Assembly: GCF_900110555.1 (NCBI RefSeq)
Contig: NZ_FOEE01000001.1
Span: 557,027-621,026 of the forward strand
DNA length: 64,000 nt
From: Trujillonella endophytica
GTDB lineage: Bacteria > Actinomycetota > Actinomycetes > Mycobacteriales > Geodermatophilaceae
Direction of reading: 5' to 3'
In this document: positions 34,006 to 42,656 of the stretch, one piece after another
How the letters are laid out: the number at the start of each line of letters is the position of its first letter
Numbering within the stretch: the stretch's first letter is position 1
Translations under genes and position numbers: made by a program
Notes under the pieces: generated by a model
The model's input: the letters and a program-made list of their open reading frames with translations, nothing else
Told to the model about the DNA's origin: nothing
The model's database searches: none

Positions 34006-35022
34006 GTGGCAGCACGGCGCGGCGATCGGCCGACGCTCACCGACGTCGCCCGGCTCAGCGGGGTGTCCATCGCCTCGGTCAGCTACGTGCTCAACGACCG
34101 CCCGGACAAGAGCCTGTCGACCGCCACCCGCGAGCGGGTGCTCGCCGCGGCCGCCGAGCTCGGGTACGTGCCCAACGCCGCTGCGGCGAGCCTGCGGCGC
34201 GGGCACAACCGGATCGTCGTCGTGGTCACCGACGCGACGCTGGCCGGCGAGACCGGCGCCCAGCTCGTGAGCGCGCTGACCGCGGGCGTCGCCGAGCTCG
34301 GCCACCCGGCCCTGACCCACGAGAACCGCTCGGAGGAGCGGCTGTGCGAGGTGGTCGCGTCGGTGCAGCCCTTCGCCCTGCTGTTGGCCAGCTTCGTGTC
34401 GTCGGCGACCCGGGAGCGGCTGTCCGCGCTGGGGGTGCGCCACGTGGTCGGCCTGGGCCCGCGGCCGGAGGGCGCGGACGACGGCGACCGGTTCTGGGAG
34501 ATGGTCATCGGCGAGGCGCAGGTCCGGCACCTGGCCGGGCTTGGGCACACGCGCCTGGCCTTCCTGCTGCCCGGCCCCCACTCGTCCCGGCTGCTCACCG
34601 CCCGGGCCCGGCTGTCGGGGGCGCAGGCGGCCTGCGCGCAGCTCGGGCTGGCGCCGCCGGTGGCGGTGCCGGTCCCGCTGGTCCGCGAGACCGTGGCCAC
34701 GGAGCTGGCGGGGCTGCGGCAGGCGGGCGTCACCGCGGTGTGCGCGCACGACAACCGCACCGCCGTCGCCGTCCTGGCGGCGATGTCGGACCTCGGCTGG
34801 ACGGCCCCCGGCGACATGGCGCTGGTGGGGGTGGGCGACACCTGGCACGCCCGTCTCACGACACCGCTGCTCAGCACCGTGCGCATGCGCGGCATGGACC
34901 TGACCGCCCGGGCGGCCGAGTGGCTGGCCGCGGCCATCGCCGGCGGCGGACCCACCGACGTGTCCGAGGCGCTCCGCGCGGCGCTGCCCCCGGTCGAGGC
35001 CGTCCGCCGGGAGACGACCTGA
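34006..35022 (+). CDS. LacI family transcriptional regulator
   Basis: A 338-residue repressor. The N-terminal HTH and hinge are clear (TLTDVARLSGVSIASVSYVLN, then GYVPNAAAASLRRG), followed by a periplasmic-binding-protein-like sensor domain. The frame is open far upstream; GTG 34006, just after GGGAGG, gives the usual LacI N-terminus. It diverges from the hydroxyacid dehydrogenase/UGSC operon and is the probable regulator of that unit. The effector may be a sugar acid or hydroxy acid, by family habit only. Confidence 0.88.
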   Translation: MAARRGDRPTLTDVARLSGVSIASVSYVLNDRPDKSLSTATRERVLAAAAELGYVPNAAAASLRRGHNRIVVVVTDATLAGETGAQLVSALTAGVAELGHPALTHENRSEERLCEVVASVQPFALLLASFVSSATRERLSALGVRHVVGLGPRPEGADDGDRFWEMVIGEAQVRHLAGLGHTRLAFLLPGPHSSRLLTARARLSGAQAACAQLGLAPPVAVPVPLVRETVATELAGLRQAGVTAVCAHDNRTAVAVLAAMSDLGWTAPGDMALVGVGDTWHARLTTPLLSTVRMRGMDLTARAAEWLAAAIAGGGPTDVSEALRAALPPVEAVRRETT

Positions 35023-35424
35023 CTACTCCGGGCGCTCCTGCAGGCGGCCGGCGGAGTCCATGAAGCGCACCGTGCGGCTGCGGAACAGCCACCGGTCACC
35101 GTCGCGCACGACCTCGTCGTCGTAGATGGTCAGCCGGTGCTCGCTGCGGTCGGCGGGCAGGAAGACCAGCTGCGAGCGGACCGTGGCGCCCTCCGCGGTG
35201 GGGGTGACCAGGCTGCGGCCGGTCAGGTGCTGGCCCTTGGGCGCGGTCTCGAACATCCGGCGCAGCTTCTCGCCGACGAAGGCGCGGCCGTAGGTGCGGA
35301 ACTCCGCGCCCTCGGCGAAGAGCGCCATCGCCGCGTCGACGTCGTCGGTGTCCAGCGCGAGCACGTACGCCGACAGGAGGTCCTCGACGTCCTGCCGGTC
35401 GGCGGGGGAGTAGGCGTCGGTCAC
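35023..35424 (-). CDS. SnoaL-like / NTF2 fold protein
   Basis: A 133-residue SnoaL-type protein (DVEDLLSAYVLALDTDDVDAAM at the N-terminus, GDRWLFRSRTVRFMD at the end). GTG start overlaps the hydratase stop by 4 nt. Its TAG abuts the TGA of the convergent LacI gene with no spacer. Possibly a dehydratase or isomerase acting with the hydratase. Confidence 0.82.
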   Translation of the reverse strand: MTDAYSPADRQDVEDLLSAYVLALDTDDVDAAMALFAEGAEFRTYGRAFVGEKLRRMFETAPKGQHLTGRSLVTPTAEGATVRSQLVFLPADRSEHRLTIYDDEVVRDGDRWLFRSRTVRFMDSAGRLQERPE

Positions 35425-36197
35425 TTCGACCGCGCCCGCATCTTCGCCAGCGTCGCCTGGAAGGCCGGCTCGTCGAAGGAGGCGGTCTCCACGGTGAGGA
35501 CGTCGTCCAGGGCGGCCTCGACCCGGGCCAGCAGCGGCTGGTTGAGCACCCGCCGGGTCTCGCGCAGCGACTGCGGCGGCAGCTTCGCCAGCTTCGTGGC
35601 CAGCTTCGTCGCCTCGCCGATGACCTGGTCGCCCGGCACGACGCGGTTGGCCAGGCCGTACTCCAGCGCCTGCTGCGCGCTCATCCGGCCGCCGAGCAGC
35701 AGCCACTCCTTGGTGCGCTGCAGGCCCATGTTCAGCGGCCAGGTCAGCGCCCCGCCGTCGCCGGCGACCAGGCCGAGGGAGACGTGCGGATCGGCGTAGT
35801 AGGCGTCCTCGGCCATGACCACCAGGTCGGCCATCGAGGCGAGGCTGCAGCCGAGGCCTACCGCCGGGCCGTTGACCGCGGCGACGACCGGGTGCGGGAA
35901 CGCGACCAGGGCCCGGACGAGCTCGCCGGCCTCGGCCATGATCCGCTTGCGCAGCTCCTCGTCGACGACCATCCGCTCGAGGAGGTCGAGGTCGCCGCCG
36001 GCGGAGAACGCGGTGCCCGCCCCGGTGAGGACGACGGCACGCAGCCCCGGCTGATCGGCCAGGCCGCCCCAGACCTCGGCGATCGCGCCGTGCAGCTCCT
36101 CGTCGGCCGCGTTGAGCGCCGCCGGCCGGTTCAGCGTCACGAGGGCGACGCCGTCCTCGTTCGGTGCGGTGGTCAGGACGGTGTCGCTCGACGTCAC
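35421..36197 (-). CDS. Enoyl-CoA hydratase/isomerase family protein
   Basis: A 258-residue crotonase with TLNRPAALNAADE, FSAGGDLDLL and VNGPAVGLGCSLASMADLVVM. The second catalytic position is in VSLGLVAGDGGALTWPL, where Asp replaces Glu. GTG start with GGAG 5 nt upstream. Co-directional with the TetR 69 nt upstream and overlapping a SnoaL gene downstream. A weaker relative of the recurrent operator (GTCGACGTCGAC) lies 28-39 nt upstream. Confidence 0.87.
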   Translation of the reverse strand: MTSSDTVLTTAPNEDGVALVTLNRPAALNAADEELHGAIAEVWGGLADQPGLRAVVLTGAGTAFSAGGDLDLLERMVVDEELRKRIMAEAGELVRALVAFPHPVVAAVNGPAVGLGCSLASMADLVVMAEDAYYADPHVSLGLVAGDGGALTWPLNMGLQRTKEWLLLGGRMSAQQALEYGLANRVVPGDQVIGEATKLATKLAKLPPQSLRETRRVLNQPLLARVEAALDDVLTVETASFDEPAFQATLAKMRARSK

Positions 36198-36266
36198 GGG
36201 AACTCCAGAGGAGAGAAAACCTTGGTCGACGTCGACTTTAAGCGATGCCGGGGCGTCCCGGGTAGC

Positions 36267-36914
36267 TCAGGCCGCGCCGGCGGCGCCGCGGGCCTTGCGG
36301 GCCCGGTTCTCCTTGAGGCCCAGCGCGTTGGCCCAGAGCAGGGTCAGCTGCTCGACGGCGGTCTCGAGGTCGAAGGACCCGGCGCCGAAGAAGAGGGTCT
36401 CGGCGAACCGGGCCACCATCCCGCCCAGGGCCTGCGCGGCGTAGCGGGTGTCGATCCGCTGGTCGGCCAGCCCCTCGGCCTGCAGGCGGGCGATCGTGGC
36501 CTCGAGCCGGGCGGCGAGCTGGTCGTCGCGCTCGGTGCGGACCCGGCGGACGTCCTCGTCGTAGCGGCTGACCTCCTCGATGACCCGCATGATCGCGGCC
36601 TCGTCGCGGTAGGCGGTGAGGTAGGAGCGGTTGGCCGCGCGGATGCGGTCGATGGGCCCGGTCGGGCGCTCGCCGTCGGCGCCGGTGTCGTCCATGGAGA
36701 CGAGGCGGACCTCGACCTCCGCGGCGATCTCGCGGAACAGCGATTCCTTGGACTCGAAGTAGTGGTAGAAGGACCCGTGCGAGACCTCGGCCTCGGCGGC
36801 GATGTCGGAGATGCGGGCCTGCAGGAAGCCGTCGCGCTCGAACACCCGCTTGCCGGCGTCGATGAGGCGCGCTCGGGTCCGCCGGCCCTTGGCCGACCGG
36901 GGCTCCGTGTCCAT
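36267..36914 (-). CDS. TetR/AcrR family transcriptional regulator
   Basis: A 215-residue TetR. HTH: RISDIAAEAEVSHGSFYHYF, followed by a C-terminal domain of the type found in fatty-acid or xenobiotic regulators (ERDDQLAARLEATIARLQAEGLAD). ATG 36914 with a GGAAGG element about 10 nt upstream. Divergent from the esterase at 37140 and upstream of a hydratase/SnoaL pair, so it could control both directions. Confidence 0.87.
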   Translation of the reverse strand: MDTEPRSAKGRRTRARLIDAGKRVFERDGFLQARISDIAAEAEVSHGSFYHYFESKESLFREIAAEVEVRLVSMDDTGADGERPTGPIDRIRAANRSYLTAYRDEAAIMRVIEEVSRYDEDVRRVRTERDDQLAARLEATIARLQAEGLADQRIDTRYAAQALGGMVARFAETLFFGAGSFDLETAVEQLTLLWANALGLKENRARKARGAAGAA

Positions 36915-37089
36915 GGGGAAACACCTTCCTGACCGGCGCCCGCCGGTCGCGGGCCGCACGGGCTCTGCGACCTCGTGATCACGCAAGAGCATAGGCGAGA
37001 ACCGGCACCCGGCCCGCCCGCAAGGCGCCGGCCTCGCCCGGAGGGGTGGCTCCTTGTCCGCCGTGGCCGCGTGCGCCAGCATGGTCGTC

Positions 37090-37105
37090 ATGACATCGGC
37101 GTCGA
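37090..37105 (+). promoter_or_regulatory. Recurrent 16-bp inverted-repeat operator, site 4
   Basis: Sequence ATGAC-ATCGGC-GTCGA, 34 nt upstream of the esterase start. One mismatch in each inner position relative to the consensus. Confidence 0.4.
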
Positions 37106-37139
37106 TTTCACTTCCGACCGCGGCCGGGCCGGTACCGGC

Positions 37140-38081
37140 ATGACGGAGCCGCAGGCCCTCGACCGGCTCGACGCCCGGCTGGTCGCCGAGGCCACGCTCT
37201 TCCGGGTGCCGCTGACGGTCGAGTCGTTGCCGGTCATCCGGCAGTCCCTGGACGCCCGCCGCGCCGAGCAGGCCGCGGCCACCGACCCCGGCGGGGTGGC
37301 GGTCGAGGACTCGTCCGTCGACCTGGCCGGCCGCGCGGTCCCGGTCCGGATCTACCGGGGGACGGCGGACCGATCGGCGCCGGTCGTGCTGTTCTTCCAC
37401 AGCGGCGGGCTGGTCCTGGGCAACCTCGACACCGACCACGCGCGCTGCCTGGCGCTGGCCGCCGTCGCGGAGTGCGTGCTGATCAGCGTCGACTACCGGC
37501 TGGCGCCGGAGCACCCGTACCCGGCCGCGTTCGAGGACTGCGTGGGCGTCACCGAGGCGGTGCTGGCCGACCCCGGGGCGTTCGGCGTCGACGGCGCCCG
37601 CCTGGCGCTGTCCGGCTCCAGCGCCGGCGCGGGGCTGGCCGCGGCCGTGGCGCTGGCCCTGCGCGACCGCGGCGGGCCGCAGCCGGTGTTCCAGCTGCTG
37701 CACCAGCCGATGCTCGACGACGCGACGGCGACGCCGTCCATGCGGGAGTTCGTGGCGACGCCCGGCTTCGACTCCGAGAGTGCGCGGTTCTCCTGGGACG
37801 GCTACCTGGCGGGGCGGCCCGCCGAGGCCTACGCCAGCCCCGCCCGCGCGGAGTCGTTCGCGGGTCTACCGCCGGCGCACATCTGCTGCTCGGCCGTCGA
37901 CCCGCTCCGCGACGAGGCGATCGACCATGCCCGCCGGCTCCTCGAGGCCGGGGTGCCCACGGAGCTGCACGTCGTCCCCGGCACCTGCCACGGCTTCGAC
38001 TCCTTCGCCCCGAACCACCCCTTCGCCGTCCGCGAGACGGCCGCCCAGGTCGACGCGCTCCGCCGCGCCCTCGACAGGTGA
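37140..38081 (+). CDS. Alpha/beta hydrolase, HSL-type esterase
   Basis: A 313-residue esterase of the hormone-sensitive-lipase group. The oxyanion motif reads FFHSGGLVLG (HSGG instead of HGGG), the nucleophile elbow is GSSAGAG, and Asp (CSAVDPLRDE) and His (GTCHGFDS) complete the triad. YRLAPEHPYPAAFED is the family's standard stretch. Hydrolyses short esters or opens lactones. ATG start; monocistronic, ended by a perfect hairpin. Confidence 0.9.
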   Translation: MTEPQALDRLDARLVAEATLFRVPLTVESLPVIRQSLDARRAEQAAATDPGGVAVEDSSVDLAGRAVPVRIYRGTADRSAPVVLFFHSGGLVLGNLDTDHARCLALAAVAECVLISVDYRLAPEHPYPAAFEDCVGVTEAVLADPGAFGVDGARLALSGSSAGAGLAAAVALALRDRGGPQPVFQLLHQPMLDDATATPSMREFVATPGFDSESARFSWDGYLAGRPAEAYASPARAESFAGLPPAHICCSAVDPLRDEAIDHARRLLEAGVPTELHVVPGTCHGFDSFAPNHPFAVRETAAQVDALRRALDR

Positions 38082-38083
38082 GG

Positions 38084-38121
38084 GAGTGGATCGGTGCCGG
38101 TCTCGGGCACCGATCCACTCC
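38084..38121. terminator. Bidirectional hairpin terminator
   Basis: Perfect 16-bp arms (GGAGTGGATCGGTGCC and its complement) around GTCTCG, 2 nt after the esterase stop and 55 nt from the stop of the convergent oxidoreductase gene. Confidence 0.8.
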
Positions 38122-38176
38122 GTCAGCGGTCGGCCGCGCGAGGCCGCGACTCCACCGGGGCGGTGGCCATCCGGGG

Positions 38177-39244
38177 TCAGGGTGCCTGCCGCGCGCCGGT
38201 GGCGGAGGCGCGGTCGATCGCCTCGAGCAGCGCGGTGAGCCGGACGGCGGCAGCGAAGTCCGGCAGCGTCCGGGTACCGGCCTGCAGGTCCCCGGCCAGC
38301 CGGGTGTAGACCTCGGCGAGGTTGGCGGGCGGGCCGATGAGACCGGGGGGAACGGGGTCGGCCAGCGCGGGTACGGGCACGCTCGCCTCGATGGCCAGCC
38401 GGGGGATCTGGTAGGTGCCGGGGACGGTGCCGACCACGCGCAGCCAGCCCTCGGAGCCCTGCACCTCGAACAGCGCCGGCCGGGTCGAGGTGCCGCCGAG
38501 CACCTCCAGCCCCGAGACGCAGCCGCTGTCGTGCGCACCGATCACGAACATGTGGTCGGCGCTGGTGCGGTCGACGAGCTCGCCGGTTCCGGCGACCGGC
38601 ACCTTCGGCCGCAGGATGCTGTTCCGGGCGTCGACCTCGACGTAGGGGCCGACCAACGCCTCGATCGCGGCCAGGGTGTGCCCGCCGCCGATGGTCTCCA
38701 GGGTGGCGCCGTTGCGCCGGTCCTGGAGGTAGGCCGCGTTCGGGTCCGCGGTCTCGCCCCACGCCGCGGCGGTGGCGAACACCCGCAGCACCCGCGGAGT
38801 GCCGATCGCGCCGTCCTCCACGAGCCGCACCGCCTGCCGGATCGCCGGGGCGGACAGGCCCTGCAGCCCGATGACCGCGTGCACGCCGGCCGGAACCGCG
38901 GCGGCCATCTCGCGGGCCTCGGCGAGGTCCACGCCGAGTGGCCACTCGCAGTAGACGTGCTTGCCGGCCGCGAGCGCGGCGAGCACGACGGCCCGGTGCT
39001 CTGGCACCTTGACGGTGACCACCACGACGTCGACGTCCGGGTCGCGGGCCAGCTCCAGGGAATCGCCGAGCCCCCGCGGTGCGCCGAAGGCGGCGGCCGC
39101 GCGGTCGGCGCCCTCCTGGGTGCGGGCCGAGACGGCCGCGATGCTGAACTGCGGGAGCGCGCGCAGCGCGGGCAGGTGGGCGTCGCGGCCCCAGCCGCGG
39201 TCGGGGTTGGCGCCGACGATGCCCACGCGGATCGGACCGGTCAT
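38177..39244 (-). CDS. Gfo/Idh/MocA family oxidoreductase
   Basis: A 355-residue NAD(P)-dependent oxidoreductase. The Rossmann motif RVGIVGANPDRGWG and the conserved EWPLGVDLAEA (the E-K-P counterpart, with Trp instead of Lys) are visible. Replacement of the usual EKP Lys suggests altered chemistry, seen in galactose/xylose-type relatives. Last gene of the seven-gene leftward unit; ATG overlaps the SDR stop by 4 nt. Confidence 0.85.
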   Translation of the reverse strand: MTGPIRVGIVGANPDRGWGRDAHLPALRALPQFSIAAVSARTQEGADRAAAAFGAPRGLGDSLELARDPDVDVVVVTVKVPEHRAVVLAALAAGKHVYCEWPLGVDLAEAREMAAAVPAGVHAVIGLQGLSAPAIRQAVRLVEDGAIGTPRVLRVFATAAAWGETADPNAAYLQDRRNGATLETIGGGHTLAAIEALVGPYVEVDARNSILRPKVPVAGTGELVDRTSADHMFVIGAHDSGCVSGLEVLGGTSTRPALFEVQGSEGWLRVVGTVPGTYQIPRLAIEASVPVPALADPVPPGLIGPPANLAEVYTRLAGDLQAGTRTLPDFAAAVRLTALLEAIDRASATGARQAP

Positions 39245-40107
39245 GGGGTGGCTCCTCGAGGGGTGCGGTCGACCAGCACGGTGCGCCCGTCGAGGCTGTG
39301 GGTGGGACGGCCGATGTCGTCGAGGTACCGGTGCGAGAAGGCGATCACCCCGGTCGTCTCGGTCGGCGGCCGGGTGACGAGGTCGAGGGCGGCCTCGGCG
39401 ATCTGCTCGGGGATCTCGCAGGCGGCGTGGTCGGGACCGAACCCGAGCCCGAGGCTGTCGAGACCGGGGGTGAAGACCCCGCCCACGGGGGCGACGAGGT
39501 TCACGGCGATGCCGTGCCCGTACAGCTCGGCGGCGAGGCCCTGGGTGAGCCGGTGGACGGCGGCCTTCAGCGAGGCGTACAGCGCGTCGTGGCCGAAGTA
39601 CTCCAGGTGCCGGTCGTAGGGCGGCTCGGGGGTCTTGGCCACCGAACTCGACCCCAGGTTGAGGATCCAGCCGCGTCCGCGGTCGATCATGTGCGGCACC
39701 AGCAGGTTGCACAGTCGCCACGGGCCGAGGAAGTAGCTCTGGACCTGCGCCGTCGCCTGCTCGAGGGTGTACTCGCCGATCGGCTCGTAGAGCGCGGTTC
39801 CGGCGTTGTTGACCAGGACGTCGATGCCGCCCGTGGCCTCGATCGCGGCCGCCACGAAGGCCCGGCGACTCGCGTCGTCGGTCACGTCCAGGGCCAGCGG
39901 GGTGGCCGTGCCCCCGGCCGCGCGGATCACCTCGGCGGTCTCGTGGACCGTGCCGGCGAAGCCGCCGACGGGCCGCTCCACGCTGCGCGCACCGAGGACG
40001 ACGTGGGCGCCGGCCGAGGCCAGGCGCTGGGCGATGGCGCTGCCGATGCCCCGGCTCGCGCCGGTGACGACGGCGGCGCGGCCCTCCAGCGGGCGGTCGG
40101 GGGTCAC
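39241..40107 (-). CDS. Short-chain dehydrogenase/reductase (SDR)
   Basis: A 288-residue SDR: VTGASRGIG, NNAGTAL, YASLKAA. An insertion after the catalytic Ser (SSSVAKTPEPPYDRHLEYFGHD) widens the substrate loop. The Arg at the end of the cofactor loop is compatible with NADP(H). GTG start overlapping the stop of the barrel-protein gene before it. Confidence 0.86.
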   Translation of the reverse strand: MTPDRPLEGRAAVVTGASRGIGSAIAQRLASAGAHVVLGARSVERPVGGFAGTVHETAEVIRAAGGTATPLALDVTDDASRRAFVAAAIEATGGIDVLVNNAGTALYEPIGEYTLEQATAQVQSYFLGPWRLCNLLVPHMIDRGRGWILNLGSSSVAKTPEPPYDRHLEYFGHDALYASLKAAVHRLTQGLAAELYGHGIAVNLVAPVGGVFTPGLDSLGLGFGPDHAACEIPEQIAEAALDLVTRPPTETTGVIAFSHRYLDDIGRPTHSLDGRTVLVDRTPRGATP

Positions 40108-40760
40108 GGGGCGCGCATGATGGTCGCGTCGATGTCCCCGACGACCTGGACGACGTGCGGGTCGACGACGTACTGCGGGTACTCGGCGTCGAACCAGGCG
40201 TCGACCAGCCCGTAGTGCACCGGGGTCCGCATGTAGGGGCCGGTGAGCCCGCCGAGGTCGTCGAACTCCTGCTCCCACACGTGGGTGTAGGCCTTCGGCC
40301 CCTCGACGGTGGCGACCGTGCTGAGCGCCCAGCTGCGGATCTCCGGTACGTGCCGGGGGAGCAGCAGGGTGGCCTCCTCCAGGTCGCGGGCCGCCTGCGG
40401 GTAGCCGTGCGGCATCACCCGGAAGACGAGCGCGCGCCAGATCCCGGGCCCCGCCTGCCGGACGGCGGTGCGGGTGACCCGGTAGCCGACGCCGGTGACC
40501 GCTGCCCCGTCCACCAGCGGTGCGACGCGGTCGCGCCACACCGGCGACAGCGGGGCGGCGATCGCCTCGGCCTCGGTGCCGAACTCCGCCCGCCACACGA
40601 CGTCGCCGGCGTTGATCACCGCCACGGGGGAGATGGGGGCCACCCAGGACGACCGGAGCCCCGGTAGCTCCGCCGCGGCTCCGGACAACCCGGCGACCAG
40701 GGCCTCGCGCTCCCCGGCGCGGTCCGTCGGGAGGGTCAGCATCCGCAGCGAGACGAACAC
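40104..40760 (-). CDS. Dimeric alpha/beta-barrel (Dabb/EthD-like) protein
   Basis: A 218-residue protein with two ferredoxin-like halves; RALVFRVMPHGY starts the second, and the pattern THVWEQEFDDLGGLTGPYMRTPVHYGLVDAWF matches Dabb-domain ends. Similar in size and layout to the 243-residue protein at 20790 though not closely alike. Likely an enzyme accessory or cofactor-free oxygenase/decarboxylase; function not assigned. Confidence 0.72.
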   Translation of the reverse strand: MFVSLRMLTLPTDRAGEREALVAGLSGAAAELPGLRSSWVAPISPVAVINAGDVVWRAEFGTEAEAIAAPLSPVWRDRVAPLVDGAAVTGVGYRVTRTAVRQAGPGIWRALVFRVMPHGYPQAARDLEEATLLLPRHVPEIRSWALSTVATVEGPKAYTHVWEQEFDDLGGLTGPYMRTPVHYGLVDAWFDAEYPQYVVDPHVVQVVGDIDATIMRAP

Positions 40761-40763
40761 GGC

Positions 40764-41108
40764 TCAGTCCTCCGTCGGCTGGTCGGAGAGCACGGTGCGC
40801 CGCCGGGACATCGTCAGGCGGTCGGCCTCCTGCCAGAAGGCGTGCTTGACGAAGCGCTCGTCTCCGCCGTCGGCGGTCCGGCTCAGGCGCATCCGCCACC
40901 ACGCGTCCACGTCCTCGAGCGACCACAGGTAGTACAGGGTGGTGGGCAGCTCGGGGAGGTCGCGCTCCGGCGGGTTCTGCCAGGCGCCCTCGAGCTTCAT
41001 GCCCCGGCCCAGCGCGCCGGGGAGGTACCGGTTGCGGTGGGCGAGCCGGAACTCGGCGGCCAGTCCCGGCTTCACGGTGATCTCGTCGAGGACCAGGACC
41101 CGGGTCAC
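40764..41108 (-). CDS. Small dimeric alpha/beta-barrel (NIPSNAP/Dabb-like) protein
   Basis: A 114-residue single-domain protein: a first strand VLVLDEITVKPG, a helix LAAEFRLAHRNRYLP, then LEGAW and LYYLWSLEDVDAWWRMR. The pattern is that of NIPSNAP/EthD-like barrels. GTG overlaps the SnoaL gene stop by 4 nt. Not otherwise recognised. Confidence 0.7.
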   Translation of the reverse strand: MTRVLVLDEITVKPGLAAEFRLAHRNRYLPGALGRGMKLEGAWQNPPERDLPELPTTLYYLWSLEDVDAWWRMRLSRTADGGDERFVKHAFWQEADRLTMSRRRTVLSDQPTED

Positions 41109-41671
41109 CGGGATCCCTCGCCGGCCCGGTCGCGCAGCTCGGCGGGGAGCTCGAAGTCGTAGACCATGTCGGTGCGGTCGCGCCGGCCGAAGACGAACCG
41201 GTCCTCGACCCCGGGCCGCTGCCGGACGCGGTCGAACCAGGACTCGCCCGACGGCTGGATGCGCGACCAGTCCCAGACGACGACACGGCGGGCGATCCGC
41301 CACGGCCCGCCGTCCCGCCGCTCGAAGCGGTCGAGGTAGCGCCCGCGGATGAACTCGTCCTCGAGGCTCCCGTCGTCGCGGCGCGCCTGGTGGGCGGCAT
41401 CGAAGCAGGACTCCACGTGCGCGACGTCCCCGTGCAGGTCGACGAGCACGTTGCTGATCGCGTGCTGGCTGTAGACGAGGTGGGTGGCCTTCGTCAGGTT
41501 CGCGATGATGTTGCCGACCGGCCCGCCCACCAGGCCGTGGTGGTCCTCGCCGTCCTCGTGGAACTGCGCGGCGTACAGCTCCGGGTCGGCCCGGTCGGTG
41601 GCTCGGGCGACGCGGTACAGCGCCTCGGTGATCTCCTGCGTGGCCAGCAGGTCCTCGACGGTGAGGGCCAT
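41105..41671 (-). CDS. SnoaL-like / NTF2 fold protein
   Basis: A 188-residue SnoaL_4-type protein starting VEDLLATQEITEALYRVARATDR and including HLVYSQHAISNVLVDL. WRIARRVVVWDWSR is the usual final strand. The C-terminal 30 residues are an extension with acidic/basic clusters. It lies between a small acyl-CoA dehydrogenase subunit (16-nt gap) and a barrel protein. Confidence 0.82.
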   Translation of the reverse strand: MALTVEDLLATQEITEALYRVARATDRADPELYAAQFHEDGEDHHGLVGGPVGNIIANLTKATHLVYSQHAISNVLVDLHGDVAHVESCFDAAHQARRDDGSLEDEFIRGRYLDRFERRDGGPWRIARRVVVWDWSRIQPSGESWFDRVRQRPGVEDRFVFGRRDRTDMVYDFELPAELRDRAGEGSR

Positions 41672-41687
41672 GCCGCTCCCTCTCGGG

Positions 41688-42656
41688 TCAGGTCGCCGGC
41701 AGGGAGCCGGCGAGGGTGAACAGCTCCGGGATCACGCCCTCGGTGCGTGCCTGCCGGCCGATCGCCGCCACCAGGTCGGCCGACGAGCCGGCCACCTGGT
41801 CCAGCGCCATGCCCCGCTGGTGCAGCCGGTTGAGCGAGTGCTCCCAGGTGAAGCTGATCGCGCCGGTCACCTGGATCGCGGTCTGCGCGACGGAGTGGAA
41901 GACCCGCCCGGCCATGGCCTTGACCGCCCGGGCCAGTTCGGGGTCCACCGGGCCGGCCGCGGAGCGCTCGACCGCGATGTCGAACAGGCAGGTGAGCTGG
42001 TGGCGGTCCGTCGCCGCCCACGCCAGCAGGTGCTGCATCGCCTGGTAGCTGGCGAGCGTGCGGCCGAACTGCTGCCGCTGACCGGCGTAGGTCGCTGCGT
42101 CGGTGAGGAGGCGGTCGGTCAGGCCGAGCAGTTCGGCGGCGGCGCCGAGCCGGGCCCGGACGACGATCCGTTCGCGGAGGGCCTCGGCCTCGTCGTCGGG
42201 GACGACGGGCACGAGACCCGCCGGGTCCGGGTCGAGGACGGCGAGGTAGTCGTCCGCCGCCGGCGACGGGGCTCCCCGCGTGACCGCCGCCGGGTCCGCC
42301 ACGGCGACCAGGCCGGAGCCCGGGCGGTCGACGACGACGGTCGCCCCCGGCGTCAGGCCGGGCACGGCCACCAGCGACGAGCTGCCGAAGGGGGCGCCGA
42401 ACAAGGGTGCCCCGGCGAGGCGGCCGTCGAGCGCGCCGGCCAGCGGCAGCAGCCCCAGCGCGGGGGTGGACGCGCCCCGGAAGCCCTGGGCCTCGAGGAA
42501 GGCGTACGCCGGCCGGAGGTCGTGTGCACCGTCGGCGTAGACGTCGGCGAACCCGAAGGCGTCCAGCGCCGCGGCGCCCTCGTGCCGGGTCAGGATGGCG
42601 GCCGCGGCGTCCCGGAAGCCCACGTACTCGGCCGGCCGTGCGACGGCGTCAGCCAT
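41688..42656 (-). CDS. Small acyl-CoA dehydrogenase subunit
   Basis: A 322-residue acyl-CoA dehydrogenase-like protein, shorter than the usual 380-400 residues. The N-terminal domain is reduced; the C-terminal helical domain keeps QRQQFGRTLASYQAMQHLLA and VAQTAIQVTGAISFTWEHSL. Actinobacterial catabolic clusters often encode two unequal acyl-CoA dehydrogenase chains that form an alpha2beta2 enzyme in which each chain supplies part of the FAD site; that is the likely arrangement with the gene at 42649-43806, with which it overlaps by 8 nt. Confidence 0.83.
   Translation of the reverse strand: MADAVARPAEYVGFRDAAAAILTRHEGAAALDAFGFADVYADGAHDLRPAYAFLEAQGFRGASTPALGLLPLAGALDGRLAGAPLFGAPFGSSSLVAVPGLTPGATVVVDRPGSGLVAVADPAAVTRGAPSPAADDYLAVLDPDPAGLVPVVPDDEAEALRERIVVRARLGAAAELLGLTDRLLTDAATYAGQRQQFGRTLASYQAMQHLLAWAATDRHQLTCLFDIAVERSAAGPVDPELARAVKAMAGRVFHSVAQTAIQVTGAISFTWEHSLNRLHQRGMALDQVAGSSADLVAAIGRQARTEGVIPELFTLAGSLPAT

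Noticed and set aside
36226..36241. Ninth copy of the recurrent operator upstream of the hydratase at 36197
   Set aside because: GTCGACGTCGAC is present but the second arm (TTTAA) matches poorly, so it was kept only as a weak relative.
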